Shown one piece after another: positions 1 through 12,560 of a stretch of DNA of 64,000 bases (the stretch's first letter is position 1; each line of letters starts with the position of its first letter). The translations under genes and the position numbers were made by a program. Below the pieces are notes generated by a model, which saw nothing but the letters and a program-made list of their open reading frames with translations, did not search any database and was not told the DNA's origin. Where the stretch lies: positions 201,589,689 to 201,653,688 of the forward strand of contig NC_058523.1 of assembly GCF_904849725.1 (NCBI RefSeq). The letters run 5' to 3'. Origin of the DNA: Hordeum vulgare subsp. vulgare (taxonomy: Eukaryota; Streptophyta; Magnoliopsida; Poales; Poaceae).

Positions 1-1778
1 CCATCTAGACACCAGTGATGATTCAAACCCCTTGGCAATGATTCAGGTATTTTTCCTATGACTAGAGAGGTCCAATAAAAATAAAACTTCTATTTATGGA
101 ATACTTTTATATCTGCTTGATGTGTGGCTTACTACGGTTGTTTCCGATGATAGTTGACGGTAGACAGAGTATTCAGAGTTGGAACAGAAGACCTCGAAGA
201 CCCCGAGGAATTGCGTGAGAAAGGCAAGCAGCCATTTGACCATGACTGAGCATATATTACTTTGCATGTTATATAGCAAGTTTTTCCGTTGCATATGATC
301 ATAAGTGCCGGTACTCCTTTGATGGGATGTTAACGCAGGCTCCCCCGGAGCACATGCATTGAGCTTGACTCTACCCCTTAGGGTCATGCTAATACCATGT
401 TGACAAGTAAAGATAGTAGTAGTATCATCATGAGCATGATGTTGTCATAAAACAAGGTTTATGAAAAAACCCGTCGGGTGCCACTAATGCCCGAGGGTGA
501 TGATGATATGGGTGGCCACTTTTGGTGAAGTGGTGCACCGGTGTTTTGTGTGAGTATGGTTTTGGAAATGGGATTAGATTTCTGATGTGTCGACTGTCCC
601 AACCTCACCTGTGCGACCATGTTACCCCATTATGGGACGGGGCGTTGTTGATTACTCTGGTCGGTACTAGTAAAGAACCACATTAGTAGTGGTGGGAGTG
701 ATTGTCGTCACTCTCGTGATGGGGTCGTGCCAGGAAGGGGGACTATGCCATTTTTATGAGTTCCAGGCACACCGTTGGTCCCCGCATGGTTGATACTGTC
801 CAGAGTCGGTGCTCGTAAGACGTACAACATGTGGGCTGGTACCAATCGAGTGGACCTCCTTGTTTAGTACCGTCAGGGGAAAGATAATGATCAGGTACTT
901 ACCTCGGGTATATGTGATATACCGCGAGTCGTGGATGACATGGAAGTTTCTAGGTTCTCGTGGGTACAGCGCGCAACCTCTGCAGAGTGTCAAACTATTC
1001 AAATAGCCATGTCCACGGTCAAGGACAGTTGGGTAATCCTGGTTAAACTACGTCCTGATTTTTCCGCATAAACCATGTGTGCGTGAGTGAGTGTGTGTGG
1101 TGTTGGAAAAAGTTATTGTTATGAAAATAATAATATGACCAAGTTCGGTGACTTGGCATATAGGGTGAACCCGGATGGTTTAGCCCTCAGCTGATATATT
1201 GAGGATATGACCAAGTTCGTTGACTTGGCACATAGGGTGAACCCGGATGGTACAGCCTTCGGCAGATATATGGATATATGTAACCTGTTCTTCAAGAGTA
1301 ATTCTTTAACTTGATGCATATTCATGATCATTCCACCCAGATGAGTTATACTAGAGATGCATGATATTGTTATCCTTCACTTTCATTGTTCATATCATGG
1401 GCTGTTTTGCGAGTACATTGAAAGTACTCATTGGCTTGCCACTGGTTATTCCATTGACCAGGTATGAAAGAACAGGATATGGTGAAGATTAACTCGGTGA
1501 CGTTCTTGCGGGCTAGGATGCTTCCCAGTCAGAATGCCTGTAGGTTAAGGCTGATGGCATGGGTTCACGCTTTCAACCAATAATTCCGTTATTGGTTCAG
1601 TTTCAAGTGCAGGTATTTAAGGTCCTATATATGTAAGACATGACCGAAGTGGTCATTTATTGTATCAAACGGTATGTATGGATGTAAGACTCTTTATTCG
1701 TTATCTGTGTTCAGTGAGCATTGATCTCTGGGATGACAAAGCACGCCGGTTCTCGACTAGTAAGTCGGGGTACCCACA
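1..1778 (+). repeat. 5' LTR of element A (3' part only)
   Basis: The sequence aligns from its first base with 8784-10554, the end of the downstream LTR. It ends in ...tacccaca at 1778, four bases before the primer-binding site. Short ORFs on both strands here are LTR shadows: they recur in the other copy with frame changes. Confidence 0.85.
1133..1276 (+). repeat. 72-bp tandem duplication inside the LTR of A
   Basis: A unit containing 'acttggcayatagggtgaac' occurs twice in a row (starts near 1133 and 1205). The same doublet is in the other LTR copy near 9909-10052. The related LTR of element B (around 15430-15515, minus strand) has it only once, so it is a lineage-specific duplication older than this insertion. 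Confidence 0.7.
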
Positions 1779-1782
1779 GAGC

Positions 1783-1795
1783 TGGTATCACAGCC
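1783..1795 (+). other. primer-binding site of element A (initiator Met-tRNA type)
   Basis: TGGTATCA follows the LTR end after a four-base spacer (gagc). It matches the first eight bases of the TGGTATCAGA primer site typical of plant retrotransposons and then diverges. It fixes the orientation of A as plus. Confidence 0.7.
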
Positions 1796-4700
1796 ATCCT
1801 GACTGTAGGAAGCCCTTAGTTAGCACGGACGTTAGTTAGGATAAAATTGGTTTCCAAATCCTTCAAAAATGCTTACAAAACCTTTATATTTTCTCGACTC
1901 TCCTAAAAATATTCAAAAAAAAATGAAGGCTATGTTCTAGCCTTCCGCTCTTATTTTCCTCAACCTCCTCGTCTACCTTTTCAAAACTTGCAAATGGTCG
2001 CTAGTACCTTATGCCTTCTGCCCACGGGATAAGTGAAATCCTCGTGAGCAACCCGGAATGAAGTTAGCTTTCCAGGCAAACACCTGTGCTGAAAGACAGA
2101 GAAGACAACTCTGCGACCAGACGACAGCAATAGAAGTACCTCCATGAGGAACAAGGACATCGAGGCTTAGAAGATGGTGAAACCCAGGGCACTGTCCCAG
2201 AGTGATGCCACTTTCGCCTATGATAGTTTGGACATAACCTATGCAAACCTTGATCTGCATCACTAATAGAGCGACCCTGTCAGTTATAAGGAATAGTGTC
2301 GACCGCCACCGGTGGATGAGAACCTCACCATTTGGTCCGCCTAACCTTAGTGAGCAGGAAAACGGTTCTCTTCACCCCCCTCTCTAGGTGTTGACATCAC
2401 AATTAGCATGATTGACAGATCAGAACTCTATCATGTCATTCAAATATCGGTGCATGAAGATGTCCACTTGAGACTCTCGAAGCCTCAGAAGACAAGAAGA
2501 CACTAACAAGATCATGAAGACAACAGAAGACCCTGCCAATGACAGCAATCAAGAACTACCTTCGTCAGCAACTTCCCAGACGAGAAGACGACAAGAGTTC
2601 TTTAAAACTCAAGTGAATTACTTCGACAAGCGTCAACAAGAAGTGTGACAACACCATGAGAATGTCCAGAAGAATTGGAGGACTCCTCTCCGGAGCAAGA
2701 AGCAAGCACAACTTTTGAGTCCCAGAACCTAGGATAAGGTGAGTCGTGAATTCCCTATGCGAAGTTGTGGCCGTGAAATGGTTCGCATGGACCATGTTGT
2801 GTGTTGCTTATTTTTGTTGTCTGTGCTTTGATATGAGTTGCACTTTTGCTTAGGCAACAAGCATGCGGTTATATCACTTGTCTTATTTTGATGTTCAAAA
2901 TAATTTTTGCACTTGTTTGAGTTGATTTTTTTCAGCGCTTGTTTCATTGCACTGAGACCCTTAGACACTCCCCTCTGTGCTCTCTCTCTCTCTCTCACCC
3001 TCCTCGACAACTGAAGACGGCAAGGCAAGATGCGCCAAGGATCCACTTGGAAGGACGACTAACACTGAAGGCACTGACTGCGCTGTGCTTAACCACACGC
3101 AACCCGTAGGAGTGTGCTTTTCCCTGAAGATCGGAAAACCACACTAGACCACACTAACCTCCACAAGCCTTTCCAGCTCAAATTTTCTGGTCACGTGTCT
3201 AGTACACGGACTTGTCAGAACACATGCAGGTCCCCAATAAACCCCGCTTAGCACCGGGTTTCGTATGGAACGAAGGATCGCAGTGAACAAGTATCCTTCA
3301 ATCTTAAGCTAGCACTGTAACCCTGATGCCATAAGAGGATCGTTCTCGAATATTGAGCATTAGACTAAGATTGTTGTAGTTGTCTTGAGGATATAGCCAG
3401 ACTATTTTGGTGGATCATGAGACACTTATAAGGTAGGTGAACTTGGTGGAACAAGTTGGTATATTATCATAATCGACATAACATGGAGTAAGATTGGATT
3501 TAGTACGATGATTATGATCACGAACATTATTCTTGGTGGTATACATGACTTTAGCAAGTAGTTGCGTCGGTTGGCGATAATTATCGGGATGACTCGGAGT
3601 ATCAAGTAGACTTCTTATTGGATTGAGTTTTGGATTTAAATAGCTAATCTTAATAGAGTGTTGAGGATGACAGAAACCACATGGTTCGGCGTAAATTGGA
3701 TTTAGCCTGATAATCTCAATCAGGATACCATGTTTCTCGGTGGATATAGAGTGCGTATACTTGGAGTTGTCAAATTGATTTACAACCTATGTGGTTTGGC
3801 CTTGGAGATTAGATGGCCATGATTATTGAAGTTGGTGGGTATGATATGATGTAATCCTTGCAGTAATATGGGGATTACGAGGACTCCAAGAGATCATGTA
3901 AAACCCCATCAGTGTTGGGTTCGTAGGAGTGGTGAGTCCAGTCATGATTGATCGAATTGATGGATTGCTTGATCGGATTCATAGGAAGGAAACCAGATAT
4001 TATATTGGTATACTATGTGTTTCCTTAAAATAGTAGTGTAGTACCCTGTCCATTGGATAACTTAGGTGGACAATTGGATTTGTTGTGCCTCAGATTCAAT
4101 CGTGGTAGCCGTATGTCTCCCCAAGGTTCTTGCATAGGAGTGTGTGTACATGATAGCTACACCATGCTTGTAGCAATGGGTTTAGTCCCTCAACCCGGAG
4201 TTAACTAGCATGAGCGGGGTGGATTTGACCCCGCTGGATGGTATGTTTGATGAGATGAGGTGATGTCGTCCCAAGTTAGCGGTTGAACTATTGGCATCTA
4301 AGGAATGTGCTTAGAGATAAGATGATAACTATTCGCCACATCCTAAGTTCCTTGAGACCCTAAAGCTTCGCTTTGCCAAGATGGACGGACTACGACCATA
4401 GAAGACGACTCTAAGTCGTTGGAATGTGGCCAGTACCCGCCCATAGCAAGTCCCCGTCCTCCTCGCCTGACCCATGAGCACTGTGCTTATGTCATGTTTG
4501 GGGAAGGTATGTTGTCATCCTCACTGATGACATACTTACTCACCTAGTAAGAGGAAGAACACACCTTAGTCCTATTTGGATGAGGCCAGGAATGCTGATT
4601 GTTATGCCTCTTGAGGGTACATGGATATCTCGGGAAGGTAGACTTCTTGGAGCAACCTCAAGACAACGGAAGTCTATCCTACACAAGACAAACCGAAGAA

Positions 4701-5484
4701 CCGTTGTGACGAGGAAGCCACGACAACGACGATAAACGCAACAGAAGACAACCACTGACCGCGCACCCACCACATCAACAACGTCAAGAAGCCTCGATGA
4801 TTCAAGATGACGAAGCCCTTGGACAAGTGAAAGAATCAGACGACCTCTCCTTGGTCCATATCAAGGACGCGAGTACTAGTAGGTCGTGATGGAAACCTAC
4901 TAAAGGCGGTTCACCCACCCGCTGAGTCGTAGACCTTGGGAATGGATGACTGGTCTATACTCTTGGGTAGCCAGCTTATCCAGAACCCCTTGCAAACCCC
5001 CCAAGATGGTAGGACCAATCTAGACCTGAGCCTCCGAGCTTAGACTCGTAGGTGAGACCCAAACCAGACCCTTTCATGAGAAGCCTACGAAGACTATTTG
5101 CGACCATAGCTTGACTACCGAAAGGAAGTCAAGGACTTCCCCGTAAGGTTGGAGCCATGCGAAGACTTTGGCAGTGCGTTCTAACACAAGACATCTTGAT
5201 GTCACTAACCGACATGCGAAGCCCCAGGACCAGATCCCAGAAACACCATCTTGCCACATATTCTGACTTGGGAATGCACTTGCAAGTCAAAACCTTGCAT
5301 GGACTTAGTTCACCAAGCCTTTAACCTCGATCAAGCCAAACTTATTACCAGACCCCACCCACGATCAGGCAAGGACGTGCGGGACATTCTAAGTTGTATC
5401 ATCAAGCACCTCAAGACCACCACAGCAACATGGGGACATGAAGACTACCTCCGACTCAAGATTCTGTATCTCACCAACCCCTAG
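1796..5484 (+). other. non-coding interior of element A
   Basis: No reading frame longer than about 105 codons and no retroelement motif is visible over 3.7 kb. Short ORFs lie on both strands with no family features. The stretch is compatible with a large retrotransposon derivative, whose interior is structural or regulatory RNA only, or with a completely decayed polyprotein. Confidence 0.6.
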
Positions 5485-5523
5485 CCTAGGAATCTCGGGG
5501 ACGAGATTTTCTTAAGGGGGTAA
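5485..5523 (+). pseudogene. relic of the pol C-terminus in element A
   Basis: After a stop at 5482-5484 the same frame reads PRNLGDEIFLRG and stops at 5521-5523, right at the polypurine tract. A short tail of the kind RNLGDEI(F/L)LRG closes the pol gene of several plant Gypsy elements, as I recall. This suggests A derives from a coding element that lost the rest of gag-pol. The piece is only 12 residues, so the call is modest. Confidence 0.45.
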
Positions 5524-5527
5524 GGTG
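5512..5527 (+). other. polypurine tract of element A
   Basis: The purine-rich run (ttaagggggtaaggtg) lies directly before the LTR start TGTAACACCC, where plus-strand DNA synthesis would be primed. Confidence 0.65.
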
Positions 5528-8500
5528 TGTAACACCCAGTTTTTGGCCTTCCTGACTACTTAACTTATTTCAAATTATGACCAATTAAAAAAATGTGTGA
5601 ATGCATATGATGCTTGGAGTGATTATTGTTTGCTTGTTTGCTAGAATGCATGAGATTGCTCCCCATTAATTCTTGCCATCCTCCTAATCACCTCCTCACT
5701 CCATGATCTCCTGCTAATGATCATGCCATGTGTTTAGGATAAATATCTATTTTCACCAAATATTATTTTCACCAAACAACATTTCTTTGAATTAAAACTT
5801 CAAACCCCTGAGATGAGGTTTGTACTACAAGTCCTCAAATTAGGGAAATTATTTTTGCACCAAATGTCTTATTTAAAACCTATTATCAAAATGACTTCCA
5901 AATACCATCATATTATTATTTATAAAGTTATTTTATTATTTTATTTAAAAGCCTTTCTACGAGGCCAGAAATGGTGTCCTATGAAAGAAAGTTATTTTTA
6001 TTGCTTTCAAAATATTTAAGAAAATTTTGGGAAACTGAGTGAATATATTTATTCCATATTTATGAGTTTCAACACATGCTCATGTTCGAAATATTGGGCA
6101 AACCCCTCCAAAACCATTCCTGCCTATTTCAAGATTTTGAAATATTTCTATTAGAAATATTCTCAATAAATTCCAATAAAATTCTAGCATGTCATCTATG
6201 ATATCATTGATGATCTTGCCAAGTTTCATTACAATCCAAGTTGATTTGACTCCCCTAATCACTCTAAAACCCTATTTGTCCAGAATCAAATTTGAGCAAT
6301 TCTACATTGTGAAGTGTCTCCAATTGTGCTCAAATTTGGTGGGCATGTTCTACTACTCCAATAAGGCATCCACACCAGGTGGTACACCAAGGAGAATAGA
6401 GGAACTTGTCCTAAGACCCTCAAAACCCTCTATGTTGATTTCTGACTTTGGTAAACTTTACATTATAAAGTTTCTCCAATTATCCTCAAACTTTTTGTGC
6501 ATGCCTCAATGCTCAAATAATGCCCCTACACCAAATATTGGATTAGTGTGAATTTATTGGAATAGGGTTCTAAGCAAAAACCCATTTCTGCCCATTTCTA
6601 GGGTTTTTCAAGTCTACATTGGAAACCTTCTCCAGCAAATTCCAAATTTGGTGTGCAACCCTATTTTCATCTATTATTTGACCCTATTAAGTTTCATAGC
6701 CATTGGAATTCAACTGGTAGCCCAACCACAGATCAAACACCTTGTTTGCACTCACTAATTTGGCTTCTTTTTCCCCTTCCACTTTTACCCTTGAGCTCAA
6801 CTTTCTACCACAGCCTCACATAGTCATATTTTACCTCGAGTAACTTTCCCATGGCCACTGGTCAATTATTGCGGAAGGAACCTTTGTAGCTTTCTCTCAT
6901 TTTCACCCTTGGATCACTATTTTTACCCTCTTGTTTCACTTCTTCTTAACCCAAGGCCCCCAACTCTTTCCAGAGCATCTATTATATGCCAAGGCATCAT
7001 TTAGAGCAAAGATATGGCATGCTCATCTGGAGAAAATGAGCAGCACCTCCTCAAGTTGATTTCTGGCAGAAATGGGGCTTTTTACAGCAAGTACTAGCTA
7101 CACTTGCTTTCTTGAGCTAAAATTTGGCAGGCTAGTAGTCCTTCTATAAACAAGAGTGCTGGACATGGTTTTCCCTCAATTAACCCCCTGTACAAACCAG
7201 TTGTCCTAGCCCAAAGTTTTCTGCTGCAGACTAAATCATAGTCAGCACCCATTTAAACTTTCTTCACTTGGCTCCAAAGTCCTCCATTGAACTCTAGCAA
7301 GCATGCCTTGCATGGGACACATCTTTTTCAGGTTGAAGGGACACCCTGGACATGCGTGGCCGTGGTGACCACGCTGTCAGCCTGCACAAATGGTGCTCTA
7401 CACCATTTCCTTGTTCCCTACCTCGTGTCCCGCAGCTGCAGTATGTACCAGAGCGCCACATCATCCCCCATCCCTCCTTGACTCCCTCGACGATGCTAGC
7501 TAGTATACAATGCCCCTCTGGGACGTGTGGCGCCCGTGCCCTCGGAGCTCCAGAGAGCTCTTGAGGTTTCCCTCTCTCTCTCCCCTCTTATTCCCTCTTC
7601 CCCGAGCCCTTGTGGCTCTCATTTCTCTTCCCCGCTCCCATAGGCTCCTCCTGAGCACCTCTCCTCCTCCCTACTCTCTCCCCAAGCCTCCCCCTCCTCC
7701 TATCATGCCATGGCCGAAGGGGTAGAGCTCCGGCCTCTGCAGGTTGGCATGCAGGGCCTCCCCTCGCCTCCTTCCACCCTGCCAGAGATCCCAAGCCGCC
7801 GCACCTCCTCCATCGAGCCCCTCCGGGCCCCTCCTCCTCGCTGCTGGTGCCGAGGGCATTGGCATCGTTGGCCTCTCGCGGATGCGCGCCGGCCCCCTCC
7901 TATTGCAGCACCTCCGCAGGAGCCGTGTGTGGGAATGGAGGCGGCGCAGCTCCCTGAGCTCGCTGGCTCCCTCACCCGACCAGGGGGTGGCCCGAGTCGC
8001 AGCGCCCACGCGGCAACCCATCTCCTGCTGCTCTTCCATGCCGGCGGGAGGTGGGAGACGAAGCTGACTGGTGGGGCCCCCGCGTCAGCCCCTCACCACT
8101 CAACCCCCCTCGGCTTAAGTGGAGGCGCCCCAGCGCCTTACGCTTCCCCCGAGCGGAGGCGTATTCTAAGGAATACGCCTCCTGCATGGCCGCGGTTAGC
8201 AAGGCCGAGCCAGCAGGCCGGCCCATTGCCTATTAGCCGCCCGGGGCGCACTATAGCGTTCCCTGGAGGCCTCGTTTGCCCTTTTTATTTTCTCCAGACT
8301 TGTAAATTCCACCATAAACTCATTCTGACTCCAATTCCATTGATTCAAATTTCATCAGGACCCTAAAAATGAGGCCTATCCAAATAAGTGCCTTGCACAA
8401 TTTTTCCAACCCACTTTACGTGGCATTTTCATTTAAATCGAAATCTATCCATATTTGACTCCACTTTGGAAATTTCCATAGGATGCAAATCAACTGCAAA

Positions 8501-10554
8501 TGGAGTGATTCAAATTCCTAGGGTCTTCTAACATCATCCCCTATTTTTAGAACCCTGGTCAACATTTTTGTGTGGCTTACTTCTATTGCAATAAATAAAT
8601 AGCTCCTATTGCTATTTATTCCATGATGTAAAATCTCTAGAATGTTCATACCAACTCCAAATCAAGTGAAACCACTTTCTAAATATTTCTAAAATAATTC
8701 TCTATTAAATGGGTGCCTCCACTCATTTTTAACAGAATGATTTTTGTTGACTTCTTCAATGGTCACCTATCCCTCCTTTCCTTCCATCTAGACATCCCTG
8801 ATGATTCAAACCCCTTGGCAATGATTCAGGTATTTTCTTATGACCAGAGAGGTCCAATAAAAATAAAACTTCTATTTATAGAATACTTTTATTTCAGCTT
8901 GATGTGTGGCTTACTACGGTTGTTTCTAACGATAGTTGACGGTAGACGGAGTATCCAGAGTTGGAGCAGAAGACCTCAAAGACCCCGAGGACTTGCATGA
9001 GCAAGGCAAGCAGCCCTTTGACCATGACTAGGCATATATTACTTTGCATGTTATATAGCAAGTATTTCCGTTGCATATGATCATAAGTGTCGGTACTCCT
9101 TTGATGGGATGTTACCGCAGGCTCCCCTGGAGCACATGCATTGAGCTTGACTCTACCCCTTAGGGTCATGCTAATACCATGTTGACAAGTAAAGATAGTA
9201 GTAGTATCATCATAGGCATGATGTTTTCATATAACAAGGTTTATGAAAAAACCCCGTCGGGTGCCACTAATACCCGAGGGTGATGATGAGATGGGTGGCC
9301 ACTTTTGGTGAAGTGGTGCACCGGTGTTTTGTGTGAGTATGGTTTCGGAAATGGGATTAGATTTATGATGTGTCGACCGTCCCAACCTCACCTGTGCGAC
9401 CACGTTACCCCAGTATGGGACGGGGCTTTGTTGATTACTCTGGTGGGTACTAGCAAAGAACCACATTACTAGTGGTGGGAGTGATTGTTGTCACTCTCGT
9501 GATGGTGTCGTGCCAGGAAGGGCGACTATGCCATTTTTATGAGTTCCGGGCACACCGTTGGTCCCCGCATGGTTGATACTGTCCAGAGTCGGTGCTCGTA
9601 AGACGTACAACATGTGGGCTGGGTACCAATCGAGTGGACCTCCTTGTTTAGTACCGTCAGGGGAAAGATAATGATCGCGTACTTACCTCGGGTATATGTG
9701 ATATACCGCGAGTCATGGATGACACAGAAGTTTCCCGATTCTCGTGGGTACAACACGCAACCTCTGTAGAGTGTCAAACTATTCGAATAGCCGTGTCCAC
9801 GGTGAAGGACATTTGGCTAATCCTGCTTAAACTACATCGTGCATAAACCATTTTGTACGTGAGTGAGTGTGTGTGGTGTTGGAAAAAGGTATTGTTATGA
9901 AAATAATAATATGACAAAGTTCCGTGACTTGGCATATAGGGTGAACCCGGATGGTTTAGCCCTTAGCTGATATATTGAGGATATGACCAAGTTCGATGAC
10001 TTGGCACATAGGGTGAACCCGGATGGTACAGCCTTCGGCAGATATATGGATATATGTAACCTGTTCTTCAAGAGTAATTCTTTAACTTGACGCATATTCA
10101 TGATCATTCCACCCAGATGAGTTATACTAGAGATGCATGATATTGTTATCCTTCACTTCCATTGTTCATATCATGGGCTGTTTTGCGAGTACATTCAAAG
10201 TACTCATTGGCTTGCCACCGGTTATTTCATTGACCATGAATGAAAGAACAGGATATCGTGAAGATTAACTCGGTGACGTTCTTGCGGGCTAGGATGCTTC
10301 CCAGTCAGAATGCCTGTAGGTTAAGGCTGATGGCATGGGTTCTCTCTTTCAACCAATAATTCCGCTATTGGTTCTGTTTCAAGTGTAGGTCTTTAAGGTC
10401 CTATATATGTAAGACTCGACCGAAGTGGTCATTTATTGTATCAAACGGTATCTATGGATGTAAGACTCTTTATTCGGTATCTGTGTTCGGTGAGCATTGA
10501 TCTCAGGGATCACTGAGCACGACGATTCTCGACTAGTAAGTCGGGGTCCCCACA
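5528..10554 (+). repeat. 3' LTR of element A (about 5.0 kb)
   Basis: It starts TGTAACACCC and ends ...gtccccaca, giving TG...CA termini. At about 5027 bp it is unusually long. It is AT-rich at first, then holds a GC-rich block (about 7290-8260) with overlapping ORFs on both strands, then the part that matches 1-1778. A TATA-like tctataaa near 7145 may belong to the LTR promoter. It ends inside the pol gene of element B. The upstream LTR is not complete in the window, so full length rests on this copy alone. Confidence 0.75.
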
Positions 10555-12560
10555 CCAGCTCCAAACCGAAGCTCTCCATTTCTTCATATAAGGCGGGTAG
10601 TCTTTTGTTGAGCATAACGTTCAAGGTGCTGGCCTTCCTGCTTAAGGCCTCAACCACTACGTTGGCCTTACTGGGGTGGTATTGAATGTTGAGGTCATAG
10701 TCTTTCATTAACTCCAACCATATTTGTTGCCTCATATTCAATGTCCTTTGAGTAAAGATATACTTCAGACTTTTGTGGTTAGTGTATATTTCACATCGCT
10801 TCCCCAGAAGGTAATGTCGCCATGTCTTTAGAGCATGCACTACTGCTGCCAACTCGAGATCATGGGTGGCATAATTCCCCTCACGTGGGCGCAGTTGTCA
10901 CGAAAGATACGCCATGACCTTGCCGTCTTGCATTAGGACTCCACCGATCCCGGTACTGGAGGCATCACAATATATCACAAACTCCTTGCTGATATTTGGA
11001 GTAGCCAATTCCAGGGCGGTAGTCAATCTCTTCTTCAACTCCTGGAAGCTTGCTTCACACTCTGGCGTCCATTCGAATTTCTTGCCTTTCTTCAAGAGCT
11101 GAGTCATGGGTCGAGCAATGTGGGAGAATCGTTCTACGAACTTGCGGTAATATCCCGCGAGTCTGAGGAAGCTCCTGTCTTCCTTCATATCGATTGGCGA
11201 CTCCCAATTGGTTACCATAGTAATCTTGGAAGGATCGACCACCAATCCACTTGTCGTCATGGTATGACCTAAGAATCCAACTTCGTTGAGCCAGAATTGG
11301 CATTTCCTGAATTTGGCATCAAGTTGGCGCTCATGAAGCTTCTCCAACGCTAACCTCAAGTGCTTCTCATGCTCCTCTTAGGACTTGGAGAAGATTAATA
11401 TGTCATCAATAAATACGATGACAAAATTATCCAGGTATTCCATGAAGACCTTGTTCATGAGGTACATGAAGTAAGCTGGGGCATTTGTCAACCCGAAAGA
11501 CATGATAGTGCACTCGTATAGACAGTACTAGGTCATGAACTCAGTCATGGGTATGTCTTCAGGTCAGATCTTCAGCTGGTAATATCCAGATCGGAGATCG
11601 ACCTTGGAAAATACCTTGGCTCCATTTAACTGGTCAAACAAGTCTTCAATCTATCGGAGTGGGTACTTGTTCTTGATCGTGACCTCATTGAGGGAATGGA
11701 AACAAATGCAGAGTCTGGTGGTCCCATCCTTCTTCGACACGAACAGAACAGGTGATCACCAAGGTGATGCACTCGGACGAATGAATACTTTCCTGACTTG
11801 CTCATCCAGCTGCTTCTTCAGCTCTGCTAGCTCTTCGGATCCCATCCTATAAGGCTTCTTATAGATAGGCCTCAATCCGGGCATGAGCTCAATGCTGAAC
11901 TCGATGTCTCGGTCGGGAGGCATCCCTGGTAGCTCATCAGGAAAAACGTCCGGGTACTCACAGACTATTGGCACTCGGTTCAGCTCTTCTCCCGACAGGC
12001 TATTAACCTGCGGTACACGAGTCGATACTAGCTCAGAGACATACTTGACTTTGACCCCTTGGTCGCTTGTCATGGTAATAGCTCTGTTGGCACAGTCCAA
12101 GATGCTCTCGTGTTTGGCCAACCAATCCATACCGAGAATTACTTCTAGGCCTTGTGACTTATTGACGATGAGATATGCTGAGAACAAAGTTGTCAGAATC
12201 GTGATTCTGAATCGGATCGGAACTCCGTTGCTAGGATCGTGAATTGTAGAATCATAACTACCAGGATTGTAGAAACTTAGATTCTATGAGCGAAATCGCA
12301 GAATCGGAGAGCCTAGTTTGGATCGTAAAATCGTAAGATTCTAAGACCTGAGTTGCGATTCTGACAACTTTGGCTGAGAAGCTTATCCCATTGATAACAA
12401 TCCCGACTCCTCTACACCCTACGTTGGTCCTTAACACTGCTCCCGGGGTATGTACTGCCATTTGCCTATTAAGAAGAGTAGGCTTCAAACCACACTTTTC
12501 CGCAAACCTTTGAGTAACAAAAGAATGCGAAGCACCACAATCAAACAATATTGTTGCTGA
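10555..12560 (-). pseudogene. pol of element B: protease, reverse transcriptase, RNase H (broken)
   Basis: The retropepsin core LFDCGASHSF is near 12540, with Cys at the residue that is usually Ser or Thr but with the catalytic Asp present. After the MITE the frame resumes with AYLIVNKSQGLEVILGMDWL. Reverse transcriptase follows, with FIDDILIF at about 11402-11413 (the YXDD box). RNase H is recognised by [39 protein letters not shown] and [10 protein letters not shown]. At least six stops interrupt it, for example after SASPW, PLR and AYLS. The frame ends at 10555, at the insertion of element A; codons further left belong to A's LTR and are chance. The element cannot move by itself. Confidence 0.85.
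12185..12372. mobile_element. hAT-type MITE inside the pol of element B
   Basis: A 188-bp insertion has perfect 17-bp terminal inverted repeats, CAAAGTTGTCAGAATCG at the left and its complement at the right. It is flanked by identical 8-bp copies of GCTGAGAA (12177-12184 and 12373-12380). An 8-bp duplication with CA..G termini is diagnostic for the hAT superfamily. Removing the insert and one duplication copy restores the reading frame GISFSA-YLIVNK of the B polyprotein. It encodes nothing and would depend on a hAT transposase elsewhere. Confidence 0.92.

Larger units (their letters stand above)
1..10554 (+). mobile_element. LTR retrotransposon A (non-autonomous, LARD-like), left end outside window
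   Basis: Two directly repeated copies of one LTR end (1-1778 and 8784-10554) flank an interior with no gag, protease, reverse transcriptase or integrase motifs in any frame. The upstream LTR is followed by a primer-binding site, and the downstream LTR is preceded by a purine-rich tract. The LTR end is related to the LTR end of element B next door. The element was inserted into the pol gene of B in opposite orientation; the junction is at 10554/10555. The upstream junction and its target duplication lie left of the window. About 22 differences can be counted by eye in the first ~265 aligned LTR bases, so the insertion is not recent. Mobilisation by a B-like partner is inference. Confidence 0.8.

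Noticed and set aside
7287..8366. Long GC-rich frames on both strands in the LTR of element A (up to 218 codons)
   Set aside because: Frames overlap on both strands, consist of Pro/Arg/Ala-rich low-complexity sequence and lie in the GC-rich LTR block, with no domain and no conserved copy.
10433..10554. C-terminal extension of the RNase H frame beyond 10555
   Set aside because: These codons belong to the LTR of element A on the opposite strand and follow the insertion point.
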